Shown: positions 45,860-54,387 of the stretch, in pieces
How the letters are laid out: every line of letters starts with the position of its first letter
How positions within the stretch are numbered: the first letter of the stretch is position 1
From: Candidatus Cloacimonadota bacterium
Lineage (GTDB): Bacteria > Cloacimonadota > Cloacimonadia > JGIOTU-2
Direction: 5' to 3'
Assembly: GCA_016932035.1 (NCBI GenBank)
Contig: JAFGDR010000036.1
Location: forward strand, 24,715-88,714
Length of the DNA stretch: 64,000 nt
Made by a program: the position numbers and the translations under genes
The notes under the pieces: generated by a model
The model's input: the letters and a program-made list of their open reading frames with translations, nothing else
Databases searched by the model: none
What the model was told of the DNA's origin: nothing

Positions 45860-47314
45860 CTATTTGATCAAAACAATTTTTTTAATCTCTTTTCCAATCC
45901 CATAAACACCCAGCTTCATGAAATATATTCCTGATGATAATCCATTCATTGGGCACATTATCGAATGTTCTCCACCATCCATTTCTTCACCAAGAAGCGT
46001 TAAAATCAATTGCCCTTTTATATTGAACAACTGAAGCGAGATATGTCCTCTATCCTTCATAAAAAAGCTCATTTTCAGATTATTCATGCGTGAATGTACT
46101 GGATTAGGATAAAGCGTAAAATTTAATTCTGACGATTGTACTTGTTCATCAATAGTAACATCTTGGTTGAAATAAAAAGCCCCAATATCTGCAAGCGTTC
46201 CATCAGGATCAGGCGGAAACTTCGGATATCCTGCATCGATGCAGGGTGACATTGTATGATTCTGAACTGGATAATCTAACCAGCTGAGATGATAATCTCC
46301 ATTTGCAGAATCAACGAATAATGGATCTTCTTGAATATTATAATAAGCATCGCAGCTATCTCCATTGATATTCGTTATCACATTCATTCCGATGGTGTCT
46401 CCACAGCCACAGAAATTCCCGAATTCATTATTATAGAAATTGGAATAACTAACAGACGGTTCACATGAATAAGCATAGAGTCCATAATTGTTAACATTAC
46501 ATGCTACAATAGTATTAACCAAACTCGGACACGATGCATAACAGTATATCCCTGCCCCTCTATCAGAAGCACTATTACCGACTATCGTCACATTCTCCAC
46601 ATAAATATCTGAGTCATAGAAACAGCCGATTCCACCTCCATACCATGTTGCACTATTGTTCGAAATGACGACATTTTTCAAACTCGGGCTTGAATCAAAC
46701 AAACAACAGATCCCGCCGCCGTGATTTGATGTATTGCATGAAATAATTAGATTTTCTAAACTCGGAGATGAATTGTATCTACAGAACAATCCACCTCCAT
46801 AGCTGGTTCCATTATTATCAGAAATCGTTACATTTTTCAAAATCGGTGAAGAATTCTCGCAATAAATTCCGCCACCTACATAAGAAGCAACATTATCCGT
46901 TATGATCAGACTCTCCAAATGCGGGGAAGCATTGTTGCAGTATATTCCCCCACCATAATTAGTAGAACCGTTCGTAAGCGTAAAACCATATAAAATCGCA
47001 GTCGAATCTTCACCATTTTCAAAAGTTACAACGCTTCCAATGTGGTCACCATCAATGATCGTTTGTGAAATATATGAGGTATCCTGCGTTGTTAAATATA
47101 ATGAAGCAATAGTAATATTACTCCCATTAAAATTTATTTTTTCTCCATATGTTCCCGGATCTACAAGAATTGTATCTCCTGCACTTGCATTGTTAATTCC
47201 TACTTGTATTGAACTGAAATCTGCTGGAATATGTATTATCTCAGCTTCAGCTTCACAAAAAAATAAAGCGTTCACGATCGCAATAAAGACCAATAATATG
47301 AATATTCTTTTAAT
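45860..47314 (-). CDS. Parallel beta-helix exported protein with Por secretion tail (ATT start?)
   Basis: A 484-aa surface protein. After the signal peptide, a region with FSSIQVGINNASAGDTILV (typical opening of bacterial pectate-lyase-like helices) leads into about six helix coils of roughly 26 residues centred on GGGIYC. An SPCIDAGYP block (choice-of-anchor Q type) follows, and the C terminus is a type IX sorting tail ending GIYFMKLGVYGIGKEIKKIV. In frame, the first ATG/GTG/TTG is a TTG at 47293, which would cut off half the signal peptide. Starting at ATT (47314), right after GGGGGAGAC, restores IKRIFILLVFIAIVNALF. Function is probably adhesion or polysaccharide binding. Confidence 0.78.
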   Translation of the reverse strand: MKRIFILLVFIAIVNALFFCEAEAEIIHIPADFSSIQVGINNASAGDTILVDPGTYGEKINFNGSNITIASLYLTTQDTSYISQTIIDGDHIGSVVTFENGEDSTAILYGFTLTNGSTNYGGGIYCNNASPHLESLIITDNVASYVGGGIYCENSSPILKNVTISDNNGTSYGGGLFCRYNSSPSLENLIISCNTSNHGGGICCLFDSSPSLKNVVISNNSATWYGGGIGCFYDSDIYVENVTIVGNSASDRGAGIYCYASCPSLVNTIVACNVNNYGLYAYSCEPSVSYSNFYNNEFGNFCGCGDTIGMNVITNINGDSCDAYYNIQEDPLFVDSANGDYHLSWLDYPVQNHTMSPCIDAGYPKFPPDPDGTLADIGAFYFNQDVTIDEQVQSSELNFTLYPNPVHSRMNNLKMSFFMKDRGHISLQLFNIKGQLILTLLGEEMDGGEHSIMCPMNGLSSGIYFMKLGVYGIGKEIKKIVLIK

Positions 47315-47375
47315 GTCTCCCCCTATTCGAGCTCATCCATATTCTTTTTTTAAATGACGCATTGGACATTTTTAC

Positions 47376-47381
47376 TGTCAA
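47376..47381 (-). promoter_or_regulatory. Possible -35 hexamer upstream of the beta-helix gene
   Basis: TTGACA on the minus strand, 62 nt before the ATT at 47314. The -10 position is poor (TCATTT at 18 nt). It supports the gene being expressed, but weakly. Confidence 0.25.
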
Positions 47382-47547
47382 CATTATCATATACATTTAC
47401 TATATACTTGGGTGTTATTGAATAAAGGAGTGCAAGAAAAATCGGAAACATTTTGAATGCTATGAAAATTATTACATAAATATTGACTATAAAGGGCGAG
47501 TTTCGTTATTGAATATTAATTTTAGAAATAAAAGAAAGAAGGCAATG

Positions 47548-48036
47548 ATGAAAATTCTCTCCAGAAATGCACTTATTATCTTCATAGTTCTTATTTTTAT
47601 TTTTTGCTGCCAGCAAAAACAACAAAACATCACAGAAAGGGATAATGAAATGATTAAAAATGAAGTTAAAAACAAATTCGAAAAACTCATCTCAGCATTG
47701 AATAATTTAGATTCTCATGAATGGTCAGAAATCTATAGCAAGGATGAATTTATATCAGCATTCGTTAGTACAGATTTTTATTCAAGTCGAAAAGCATTCA
47801 TCAATGCAATAACATCTTATTTCACCATGAGGGAACAGCAAAAGGTAGAACCGCTCGAAGTAGAAGTTACTGCTCTAACACCAACATTGGCTCTATTGAC
47901 AAGCCAGGAAAAGACAGAAATGCTGTTGAAAAATGGTGAGAATATGAGATCTAAACACGTCTTCACGATGATTTGGAAAAAAGAAGCCGAGGACTGGAAG
48001 ATCATCCACTCTCATGAGTCGTGGAATATTGAGTAA
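47548..48036 (+). CDS. Small lipoprotein with SnoaL/NTF2-like domain
   Basis: A 162-aa protein. The N terminus is a short lipoprotein signal ending IFIFCCQQKQQ, so it should be anchored in a membrane. Residues about 45-160 look like an NTF2-like (DUF4440/SnoaL) fold: FEKLISALNNLDSHEWSEIY start, central LTPTLALLTSQ strand and the typical MIWKKEAEDWKIIHSHESW end. ATG at 47548 has AAGG at 5 nt. A monocistronic gene divergent from the beta-helix gene. The ligand is unknown. Confidence 0.7.
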   Translation: MKILSRNALIIFIVLIFIFCCQQKQQNITERDNEMIKNEVKNKFEKLISALNNLDSHEWSEIYSKDEFISAFVSTDFYSSRKAFINAITSYFTMREQQKVEPLEVEVTALTPTLALLTSQEKTEMLLKNGENMRSKHVFTMIWKKEAEDWKIIHSHESWNIE

Positions 48037-48431
48037 AACGAAGTATCATATTATATTCAAGTTGTTGTAGGTTTTTAGAAGCACCTCGAATCGAGTGCAA
48101 TGAAACAATAGAATTCTCATTATTACCACAACACTTAATTAAATTTGACAAAAAGCGTTGAATTTATTTTTGAAGGATTCAACGGAATTTCGAGTGGTTT
48201 TTACAAAGAAGGAGAAGATGTATTTCACAGCAGTTTACAAAATTCAATCGTATTTATTTCTAATTTTGATTTAGTATGTAAATAAAGGAAAAATAATAAT
48301 GGACATCTTTAATAATAAACAATGCTCTAAAAGTTATATACTTCAATTGTTTTGTTATGAAAAGCAACCTTTTCCTTTTCTATTTGTACACCTAATCTCA
48401 TATTGGACGTCATAATAAAGGACATCTGTGA
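48037..48431. other. 395-nt AT-rich gap
   Basis: No gene seen. It holds an 8-bp perfect hairpin at 48156-48184 (CGTTGAAT / ATTCAACG) without a T-run, and a TTGACA at 48145-48150 too far from the next start to be its usual promoter. Longest possible frames are below 25 codons. Base composition is more AT-rich than the flanking HNH gene. Confidence 0.5.
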
Positions 48432-49166
48432 ATGGCACAATGTATTTTCTGCATGACCAAAACAGGACCGTTTTCGACACACGAGCATGTTCTGCCTGAG
48501 TCACTCGGTGGTGGTGAATGGGCAGTCTTACCCGACGGACTCTTCTGTGATTCATGCCAGAACAGATTTGGTTCTGAAATAGAACAGCAAGCTCTTGCTG
48601 ACTATCCGTTTTCTTTCTTTCGTACGTTTCTTGGTATCCCAACAAAGAAGGGTAATGCCCCATGGTTCAAAAGTTTGGAAGGAATAATACGTGCATCGCT
48701 TCAGCCAGGAACTGTCGGTTACGATGCGACTCCAATATTCGAACAGGCAACTTTAGAGGGGAAGAAAACACAGATTAGACTTCTTGCACATCCTCTTAAG
48801 CCTGAAATGATCTGTCGTTTTTTGTTGAAAATGGGTATTGAAGTGGTTGCTTGGGACAATGACCAGGATGTTTTTTTTTCAAAGTTTGACGAAGCCCGGC
48901 GATTTGCCCTCACAGGTGAAAAAACAGGAAAATGGTGGTATCTCCAAAGGGAAAGAATTGATATTGCATCGCGCTGTTTCACTGATGGAGTAACGTCTGA
49001 GGAATGGGCTAATAGCATAAAGTTGGAGGTAGTAAAATTAGAGGAAGAGCAAGAGATGTTTCACCTCACCCTCCTATACCTCGATATGTTCATCCCTCTT
49101 ACCAGGCTAATTACACATCAGTTCGATGGGCTTGAGGAATCCGAATACAGGTTATTTTGGGTATAA
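48432..49166 (+). CDS. HNH endonuclease-like protein
   Basis: A 244-aa protein. The N terminus matches the HNH_5 type: CIFC (residues 4-7), THEHVLPESLGG with the catalytic-type His, and a second pair CDSC, giving a Cys4 zinc knuckle around the His. The remaining 190 residues (RFLLKMGIEVVAWDNDQDVF, EESEYRLFWV) are unassigned. Such proteins are often mobile or defence-associated nucleases. The gene is alone, on the plus strand, bounded by non-coding AT-rich DNA, suggesting an independent acquisition. AAAGGA is 9 nt before the ATG. Confidence 0.72.
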   Translation: MAQCIFCMTKTGPFSTHEHVLPESLGGGEWAVLPDGLFCDSCQNRFGSEIEQQALADYPFSFFRTFLGIPTKKGNAPWFKSLEGIIRASLQPGTVGYDATPIFEQATLEGKKTQIRLLAHPLKPEMICRFLLKMGIEVVAWDNDQDVFFSKFDEARRFALTGEKTGKWWYLQRERIDIASRCFTDGVTSEEWANSIKLEVVKLEEEQEMFHLTLLYLDMFIPLTRLITHQFDGLEESEYRLFWV

Positions 49167-49237
49167 CTTCCAACCAATTACTAGTGCGGACGCAATAAAA
49201 ACGCACAGCACAGTTCAATCGTTATGTAAATACTAAA

Positions 49238-49265
49238 AAAGGACGACTCTTCCGAATCGTCCTTT
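49238..49265 (-). terminator. Rho-independent terminator of the porin-like gene
   Basis: 9-bp perfect stem (AAAGGACGA / TCGTCCTTT) with a 10-nt loop, 26 nt beyond the stop of the minus-strand porin-like gene. On that strand the stem runs into six Ts, so it is a good intrinsic terminator for an abundant transcript. Confidence 0.8.
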
Positions 49266-49290
49266 AAATATGTAAGCTTAGATTACTATC

Positions 49291-50331
49291 TTAGAAATCA
49301 GCCTGGATCTTTGTGCCAGCATAGTATTTCTTGCCTTCCTGTGCACCGGTCATGTCTTTCATATTATCGACTAAACCGACTTCAGGAACGAAGAAGACAT
49401 TTTTACACAAACTTATCTTTTTTTGCAGGAATGCACTCATTGCCGTGTCATTATCAGTCCAGAGTGGATTGCAGGTCTGCAGGTAGCCGACACCTACATT
49501 TGCTAATGCGCTTTCAATAATAAAGAATCCGCCGACTGTTTTGGTGTTTTCGAATTCCTTCTTACCCGTATCATACACGATCGAGGAAGCTGTGCTCGTG
49601 CTGATGCCGTAGTTTCCTGCGTTGAGACTGTATCCGAACTGCCCGAACAGGGTAATCATGCCGAGGTTGTATTTTCCGGTCACTGCGAATGCATAGGAAA
49701 GGATGGAATCATCGAGCTGGTCTGTGTTTACATTTTTGTTGTACTTGTTCATGTTCACACCGGCAGAAGCTGCAAGGTAGATCTTGTCGCAATTGTACAC
49801 ATAATTCAGGTTGATCTTTGGGATGAGTGTCTGCAGTCCGCCAAGACCTGTCACATCGTTTTCATTAGGTGTAATGAACATCACATACAGTTTGTTGTTA
49901 AGTCCCAGTTTGACCATTGGCAGGCGTCCATCATAGAACAATCCGTAGTTGATAAAGATCTGATCGGCATTATAAACCTGATCGCCATACACCGTAAAAC
50001 CAGTAAAAGTCTGCCCGATAAGAATCGAGAAATTTTCTTTTGTCAGCATACCATACAGGTGTCTTAAGCACACACTTGAAGGAGAAATACCCAGTTCGAC
50101 CTTACCTGTAACACCGTTCAGATCGACATTCGCGCCGAACCTGCTGTTGCCATGCATGAAATAGTTCAATTCAAGGTTCGTGTCATCATAGCCATTGTTA
50201 TAGTTGTTCCAGGTTTTATCGGTATATTCATACCAGAATCCGAGACGTGCTGAACCATAGAAGTTCACACCGGCACTCAGCGATCCAACAACAGCGATCA
50301 TTAACACACAACACAGTAACACTTTTTTCAT
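49291..50331 (-). CDS. Porin-like outer-membrane beta-barrel protein
   Basis: A 346-aa protein with a signal peptide (about 1-20, cleaved after SLSA), alternating-residue beta strands through its length and a C-terminal aromatic Phe (KIQADF), the outer-membrane insertion signal. Strands such as FYGSARLGFWYEY and GANVDLNGVTGKVELGI resemble trimeric-porin-type barrels with short turns. GGAGGT precedes the ATG, there is a 140-nt A/T-rich leader, and a strong terminator follows, all typical of a highly expressed single gene. No named porin family is recognised. Confidence 0.8.
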   Translation of the reverse strand: MKKVLLCCVLMIAVVGSLSAGVNFYGSARLGFWYEYTDKTWNNYNNGYDDTNLELNYFMHGNSRFGANVDLNGVTGKVELGISPSSVCLRHLYGMLTKENFSILIGQTFTGFTVYGDQVYNADQIFINYGLFYDGRLPMVKLGLNNKLYVMFITPNENDVTGLGGLQTLIPKINLNYVYNCDKIYLAASAGVNMNKYNKNVNTDQLDDSILSYAFAVTGKYNLGMITLFGQFGYSLNAGNYGISTSTASSIVYDTGKKEFENTKTVGGFFIIESALANVGVGYLQTCNPLWTDNDTAMSAFLQKKISLCKNVFFVPEVGLVDNMKDMTGAQEGKKYYAGTKIQADF

Positions 50332-50473
50332 CGTACCTCCGATTTAATGCAATTAATTTTATCTTAATTTTGCTTAAAATTTTATATAATAAAAAAATTA
50401 GATATTCTCGTCTTATATTTATTTTACGTTTTAAATCACTTATAAAGTTTAATGTCCAAAAAATTGGAAAATT

Positions 50474-51244
50474 TCAGCGTTCATTTTTCTTTTTATGAGA
50501 TGTAATTTTTTCCTTTAAGTGGTTTACTAAACCTTGATGAAAGAGTTCTTTTATCTTATCTACTTTTCCATAGGATATGACATTATCACCGAGGAGTAGC
50601 CGTGTATCATCTGTCAGATTTGTAATGATATTTCTACCTCGTTCGATCGCCAGGATTTTCATATCAGGAACCTGTTTCATGAGATCCGATATCACCGCAT
50701 GATAGAGATCACTGTGCTGTGTAACTTCAATATTAACGATACCGAAGCCCTCACCAGAGATCACAAGATCCTGTATAAACGTTTTATGGATGAATTTCTT
50801 TTTCAGAAAAAAATCCTGAATGACTGTTGTTAGTTTTCTGGAAAGTTTTGTGTGGGAAAAAAGAGAAACGATCACCCAGCAAAAGAGTGTAAGGATGATA
50901 ATGTTGATGAGGACTGACAGGATGGGATGGTTGTCTAACTGGACAATAGGCTGGAATACTTTATGAACCAGGTGAGAAGGTCTAAGTGAATTTACAAATG
51001 TAGCGACAAGCGTTACGAGACCTGCATGACCAAAGATCATAAGTGTTGTAGCGATCTTCCGCCGTTGCTGGCTTTTCACGATAAGTTCGGATTCTTTTGT
51101 GGTGAATCCCGTGCTTGTAAAACAGGAAAGCGCCTGGAACTTCGCAACAGTCCATTCCACACCGGTCAACATAAAGGCAACTGCGCCAATACGAACCACT
51201 GCAAAAGCAATAATAACTACTAGTAAAAAAAGGATTAGATTCAT
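50474..51244 (-). CDS. Membrane protein with Trk-like pore segment and RCK_C (TrkA_C) domain
   Basis: A 256-aa protein. Hydrophobic segment at about 3-27, then QALSCFTSTGFTTKES, similar to the Trk/Ktr K+ selectivity loop, then RRKIATTLMIFGHAGLVTL, a second segment like the M2 helix; another helix at about 107-127. The soluble C terminus (165-240) is an RCK_C/TrkA_C fold with VISGEGFGIVNIEV and LLLGDNVISYGKVDKI. This is one membrane-pore-membrane unit fused to a ligand-sensing domain. Ion transport is a hypothesis. It follows the cyclic-nucleotide-binding gene by 10 nt with AAGGTT as ribosome site. Confidence 0.75.
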   Translation of the reverse strand: MNLILFLLVVIIAFAVVRIGAVAFMLTGVEWTVAKFQALSCFTSTGFTTKESELIVKSQQRRKIATTLMIFGHAGLVTLVATFVNSLRPSHLVHKVFQPIVQLDNHPILSVLINIIILTLFCWVIVSLFSHTKLSRKLTTVIQDFFLKKKFIHKTFIQDLVISGEGFGIVNIEVTQHSDLYHAVISDLMKQVPDMKILAIERGRNIITNLTDDTRLLLGDNVISYGKVDKIKELFHQGLVNHLKEKITSHKKKNER

Positions 51245-51254
51245 CGTAACCTTC

Positions 51255-51899
51255 TTACAAATATCTTTTTAATTTATAGGTAAGATCCTTGCTCAAGATA
51301 AGATGGAATTTGTTGTATAGATTAGGATATGTTTCTTTCAATCGCATAAGTTTTGCATGTTTCCAAACCGTGATATGCACATCTGTTACAGCCACTACAT
51401 CGGCTGATGGGTTCTCCTCCATGAGATACTGCATTTCTGCAATGAAATATCCCCGGGATAATTTTGCAACGTCTTTACCATTTTTTCTTACTGCGGCCGT
51501 CCCGTCTAAGATTTGAATGAGTTCATCAGATTCAATATTATCTCTACATAAATAATCACCGGCTTTCAGTTCTTTCTGTAAGCCCATTTTCCAAAAAAGC
51601 ACGAATTCCTTAGTTGTCATATCAGAGAAGATATCATCGTACAAATCCTGAACATCATCACTGAGCTTTACAGGTCTCTTTTCTATGAGAATTCGAATTA
51701 CCTGAAAGGTATTGATTATTACAAAAACCGACATCCAGAACACAACGATATAATTCTGGATAATGATACCGCGAGCAAGCATACACAATCCTGCAAAGAT
51801 GATCACGACGCGCAGCCACAGGATTTCTTTGATCACATAGCCGATAGCCGTGCCTATATAGTAAAGTGTCAGTAAAATAGTATCTAAACTCAAGTTCAT
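51255..51899 (-). CDS. Membrane protein with cyclic-nucleotide-binding-like domain (Popeye-like layout)
   Basis: A 214-aa protein. Three hydrophobic segments at about 8-25, 28-48 and 50-70, followed by a soluble cNMP-binding-like fold (about 90-205): LKAGDYLCRDNIESDELIQI resembles the first strands, GKDVAKLSRGYFIAEMQYL the GEI/phosphate-cassette region, where the conserved Gly-Glu and Arg are altered (YFIAEMQYL, NPSADVVA). Three helices plus this domain is the arrangement of Popeye-domain proteins. It may bind cAMP or a related nucleotide or be a degenerate domain. Four-gene operon, GAGGT ribosome site. Confidence 0.75.
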   Translation of the reverse strand: MNLSLDTILLTLYYIGTAIGYVIKEILWLRVVIIFAGLCMLARGIIIQNYIVVFWMSVFVIINTFQVIRILIEKRPVKLSDDVQDLYDDIFSDMTTKEFVLFWKMGLQKELKAGDYLCRDNIESDELIQILDGTAAVRKNGKDVAKLSRGYFIAEMQYLMEENPSADVVAVTDVHITVWKHAKLMRLKETYPNLYNKFHLILSKDLTYKLKRYL

Positions 51900-51904
51900 C
51901 TTTT

Positions 51905-53428
51905 TTACCTCACCACGAGGATTTTTCGAAGTTCTGTATCACCATTACTACCAAGTTTTACGAAATAAAAACCAGATGTAACATGTTTATCAAAGTTGAG
52001 TAAAATTTCATTCTCGCCCTGAACAACATGATGAGCATTCCTTTGCATTAATCTCCCTTTTACATCATAGATCGATAAATCGATATTGGAATCATAACGG
52101 CAGAAAAATCTTATGGTTACGTTATCGAAAACCGGATTAGGAGAAATCTCATGTATTGTCAGATAATCTGCATGAGGAGTGTTTGGGTCGTCGATACCCA
52201 CATAATCAAAGAGTTCATCAGTTGTAAAAGATGTTGGAGCTTCTTTGTATGCAGGATAGGAGCCGGTTTTTGTTGACCATAAGATCGCACCGGTAGACGG
52301 GATATATTGAATGGCTTGTATATTTGTAGAAGTGCCTGCTGCACCTGAAAGGAGATCCCAGCTTCTTGTAGGATTAATCACGGTAGTCATGTCAAGCGAA
52401 TCTGCAATATGATCATAACGATAGCAATAGACCGGAGCATACAGTTTCCTGAAGTGATTGGTCGCAGCAAGATTGTCGCCAGCAATCAATGTGTTATCAT
52501 CTTTATTCCTTACCATCACACCATTCATATTGTTGCATTCTATAACAAGGGAAAAGCTGTCCTTCTCGGTTGGGGAGATCACATTCATGATGGAACCGGA
52601 TCGCTGCACATCATCGCTGACAGCTTTGACCACATCCATTGGATTGCATTGGCCATTCCCGTCATAATCTGCAGATTCGATACCGTTGCGTATGGAAAGG
52701 AAGATCGGATTGAACGTATCGGTCGGATCATAGGAATCAATATTCCCCACATTATAAAAAGAGCCGACTTTCCCTTCATTTACTGCAGAGAGACATCCAA
52801 TAAGTCCCGGAAAGGTGAACGAAATCCAGTTTTGTTCATCCGGTTCACTCGGGAAAGAAACAAGTAGCAGATGGTTTTCCATGAGTGCCTGATGTGGAGT
52901 CCAGTCGAGGAAACGAGTTATGATACTCTCTCCAAGAAGCTCAGGTGACGAAGAAGTACTTGAACCCCAACTCGCTAGTGATGAACAGAGATCATTACAA
53001 GAAAAGAGATTGTTCTCATCAGTATAATCCACAATTGAGTTGCACATCATAAGATCGGTCACATCGATGTCTCGTCCAAGTACATTATTATACAGAGATT
53101 GACCGGCTGCGACAATGCCATCAAGGAGTCCTTCACCTTCTGTCTGATAAAGAGCATCGACCGAAAAACTTGTTACAAAAATGCTTCTGGTATTATTGTA
53201 TATTGCTGCATTGTTCCCGAATATATATCCAAGAAAATAGGTTGAAAAAATATCGATGATTCCGTTACAGAGCAAATAACCCTGCGCATATCCTCTTTCA
53301 TAATGTGTTCCCCAAACTCGAACGATCGTTTTATCTTCTTTATATTCGATGTATCCCTGAGGTTCCTGTGCATAACATAGAGTTGATAGAATTATGAATA
53401 TAACGAGAAAAATGATAATATGTTTCAT
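51905..53428 (-). CDS. C45-type acyltransferase/peptidase-like exported protein with Por tail
   Basis: A 507-aa protein with signal peptide (cleavage near CYAQ). The C45/phospholipase-B-like domain has THYERGYAQGYLL at 41-53, the self-processing nucleophile C148 in NDLCSSLASWG, and ITRFLDWTPH, as in acyl-CoA:6-aminopenicillanate acyltransferase-like N-terminal nucleophile hydrolases. The last 80 residues are a type IX sorting tail (SPNPVFDNVTIRF ... SGFYFVKLGSNGD ... KILVVR). The ATG at 53428 overlaps the TPR gene's stop as ATGA; AAGGA precedes it. Likely secreted or attached to the cell surface; the substrate is unknown. Confidence 0.85.
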   Translation of the reverse strand: MKHIIIFLVIFIILSTLCYAQEPQGYIEYKEDKTIVRVWGTHYERGYAQGYLLCNGIIDIFSTYFLGYIFGNNAAIYNNTRSIFVTSFSVDALYQTEGEGLLDGIVAAGQSLYNNVLGRDIDVTDLMMCNSIVDYTDENNLFSCNDLCSSLASWGSSTSSSPELLGESIITRFLDWTPHQALMENHLLLVSFPSEPDEQNWISFTFPGLIGCLSAVNEGKVGSFYNVGNIDSYDPTDTFNPIFLSIRNGIESADYDGNGQCNPMDVVKAVSDDVQRSGSIMNVISPTEKDSFSLVIECNNMNGVMVRNKDDNTLIAGDNLAATNHFRKLYAPVYCYRYDHIADSLDMTTVINPTRSWDLLSGAAGTSTNIQAIQYIPSTGAILWSTKTGSYPAYKEAPTSFTTDELFDYVGIDDPNTPHADYLTIHEISPNPVFDNVTIRFFCRYDSNIDLSIYDVKGRLMQRNAHHVVQGENEILLNFDKHVTSGFYFVKLGSNGDTELRKILVVR

Positions 53429-54150
53429 TCCACATCCTTCCATCGCTCATCATCAGGTGCAATTTTCATCAATTTTTCTTGCAATGCGTCAGCTTCGTTT
53501 GTTCTTTTATTCTTCTTGAGAAGTCTGAGGTATAAGAATTGTGTGTCGATGTCTGATACTTCCTCATCAGGATCTTCTATATCTTTTCCATAATAGGTAA
53601 ATCCAGTTTCGAGAGTGGCTAGCGCTTCTTTATAGCTGCCCATTTCTTCCTGAACCTCTGCAAGCATGACATATGCATCATAGTGCTCGACTCGTGTTTC
53701 TATCGCTTTTTCTAAAGCAGTTTCAGCTTCAGACAGTTTTCCTGATTTAAAATATGCTTCACCCTTATGGCGCCATGGACATGACCAACTCGGATAGGAC
53801 TCGTTCAGCATTTCATATATCTCAATAGCATCTTCGAACCTTCTCATTTCAAGAAGTATGTTCGCATAGTTGAAAGCAACATTCGGCGCAACAGAATCTG
53901 CTTGCACGTCGATCTGATCGAGTGTTCGCTCCAGTTCCATCATATAAAGATATGAAAGCATAAGACGAGTATTATCATCATCGGCATTATCCTCAAGTGA
54001 TGAGATATAATGCTTGTGCGCTTGTTCGAAAGTTGCCGTACCCGGGTTTGCTAAATACGCCTGGAACGGATTTATTGGTTCTGCATTTTCGGCAAAAAGA
54101 ATCCCAACCGAGAGAAATATTAGAGTAAAAAACAGATATAAATTCTTCAT
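53425..54150 (-). CDS. Exported tetratricopeptide-repeat protein
   Basis: A 241-aa protein with a signal peptide (about 1-20, LFAENAEP) and four to five TPR units, e.g. VAFNYANILLEMRRFEDAIE, GEAYFKSGKLSEAETALEKA and LAEVQEEMGSYKEALATLE. Likely a periplasmic scaffold. It leads the operon and is translationally coupled (ATGA overlap) to the C45-type hydrolase, so the two may work together. Confidence 0.82.
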   Translation of the reverse strand: MKNLYLFFTLIFLSVGILFAENAEPINPFQAYLANPGTATFEQAHKHYISSLEDNADDDNTRLMLSYLYMMELERTLDQIDVQADSVAPNVAFNYANILLEMRRFEDAIEIYEMLNESYPSWSCPWRHKGEAYFKSGKLSEAETALEKAIETRVEHYDAYVMLAEVQEEMGSYKEALATLETGFTYYGKDIEDPDEEVSDIDTQFLYLRLLKKNKRTNEADALQEKLMKIAPDDERWKDVE

Positions 54151-54176
54151 ATAAACACCTTTTTGATAATTATGAA

Positions 54177-54205
54177 AAATATGAAAGCACTTATATTTCC
54201 GTCAA
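54177..54205 (-). promoter_or_regulatory. Candidate promoter of the TPR-C45-cNMP-RCK operon
   Basis: TTGACG at 54205-54200 and ATATTT at 54182-54177 with a 17-nt spacer, 27 nt from the TPR start. The spacing and position are right; the hexamers are approximate. Confidence 0.35.
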
Positions 54206-54387
54206 CGATTTTGAAAATGTATCCTTTTCCAACCATTGTAGAATGGTACAATATCTAATTTAAAACATGTAATATTATCATATGGATTTTTATTAGAATA
54301 TGCAAAAAGTGATAAATTTCTTGTCATACATTCATCGGTAACACAACATTTACTCAAATGAAAAAATAAAACCATGGAGGATGTTAC

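Noticed and set aside
46500-46980. DNA periodicity inside the beta-helix gene as a possible repeat array.
   Set aside because: It follows from the protein's 26-residue GGGIYC coils, not from CRISPR-like direct repeats with spacers.
48156-48184. 8-bp hairpin in the gap before the HNH gene.
   Set aside because: No T-run or adjacent coding end; likely chance in AT-rich DNA.
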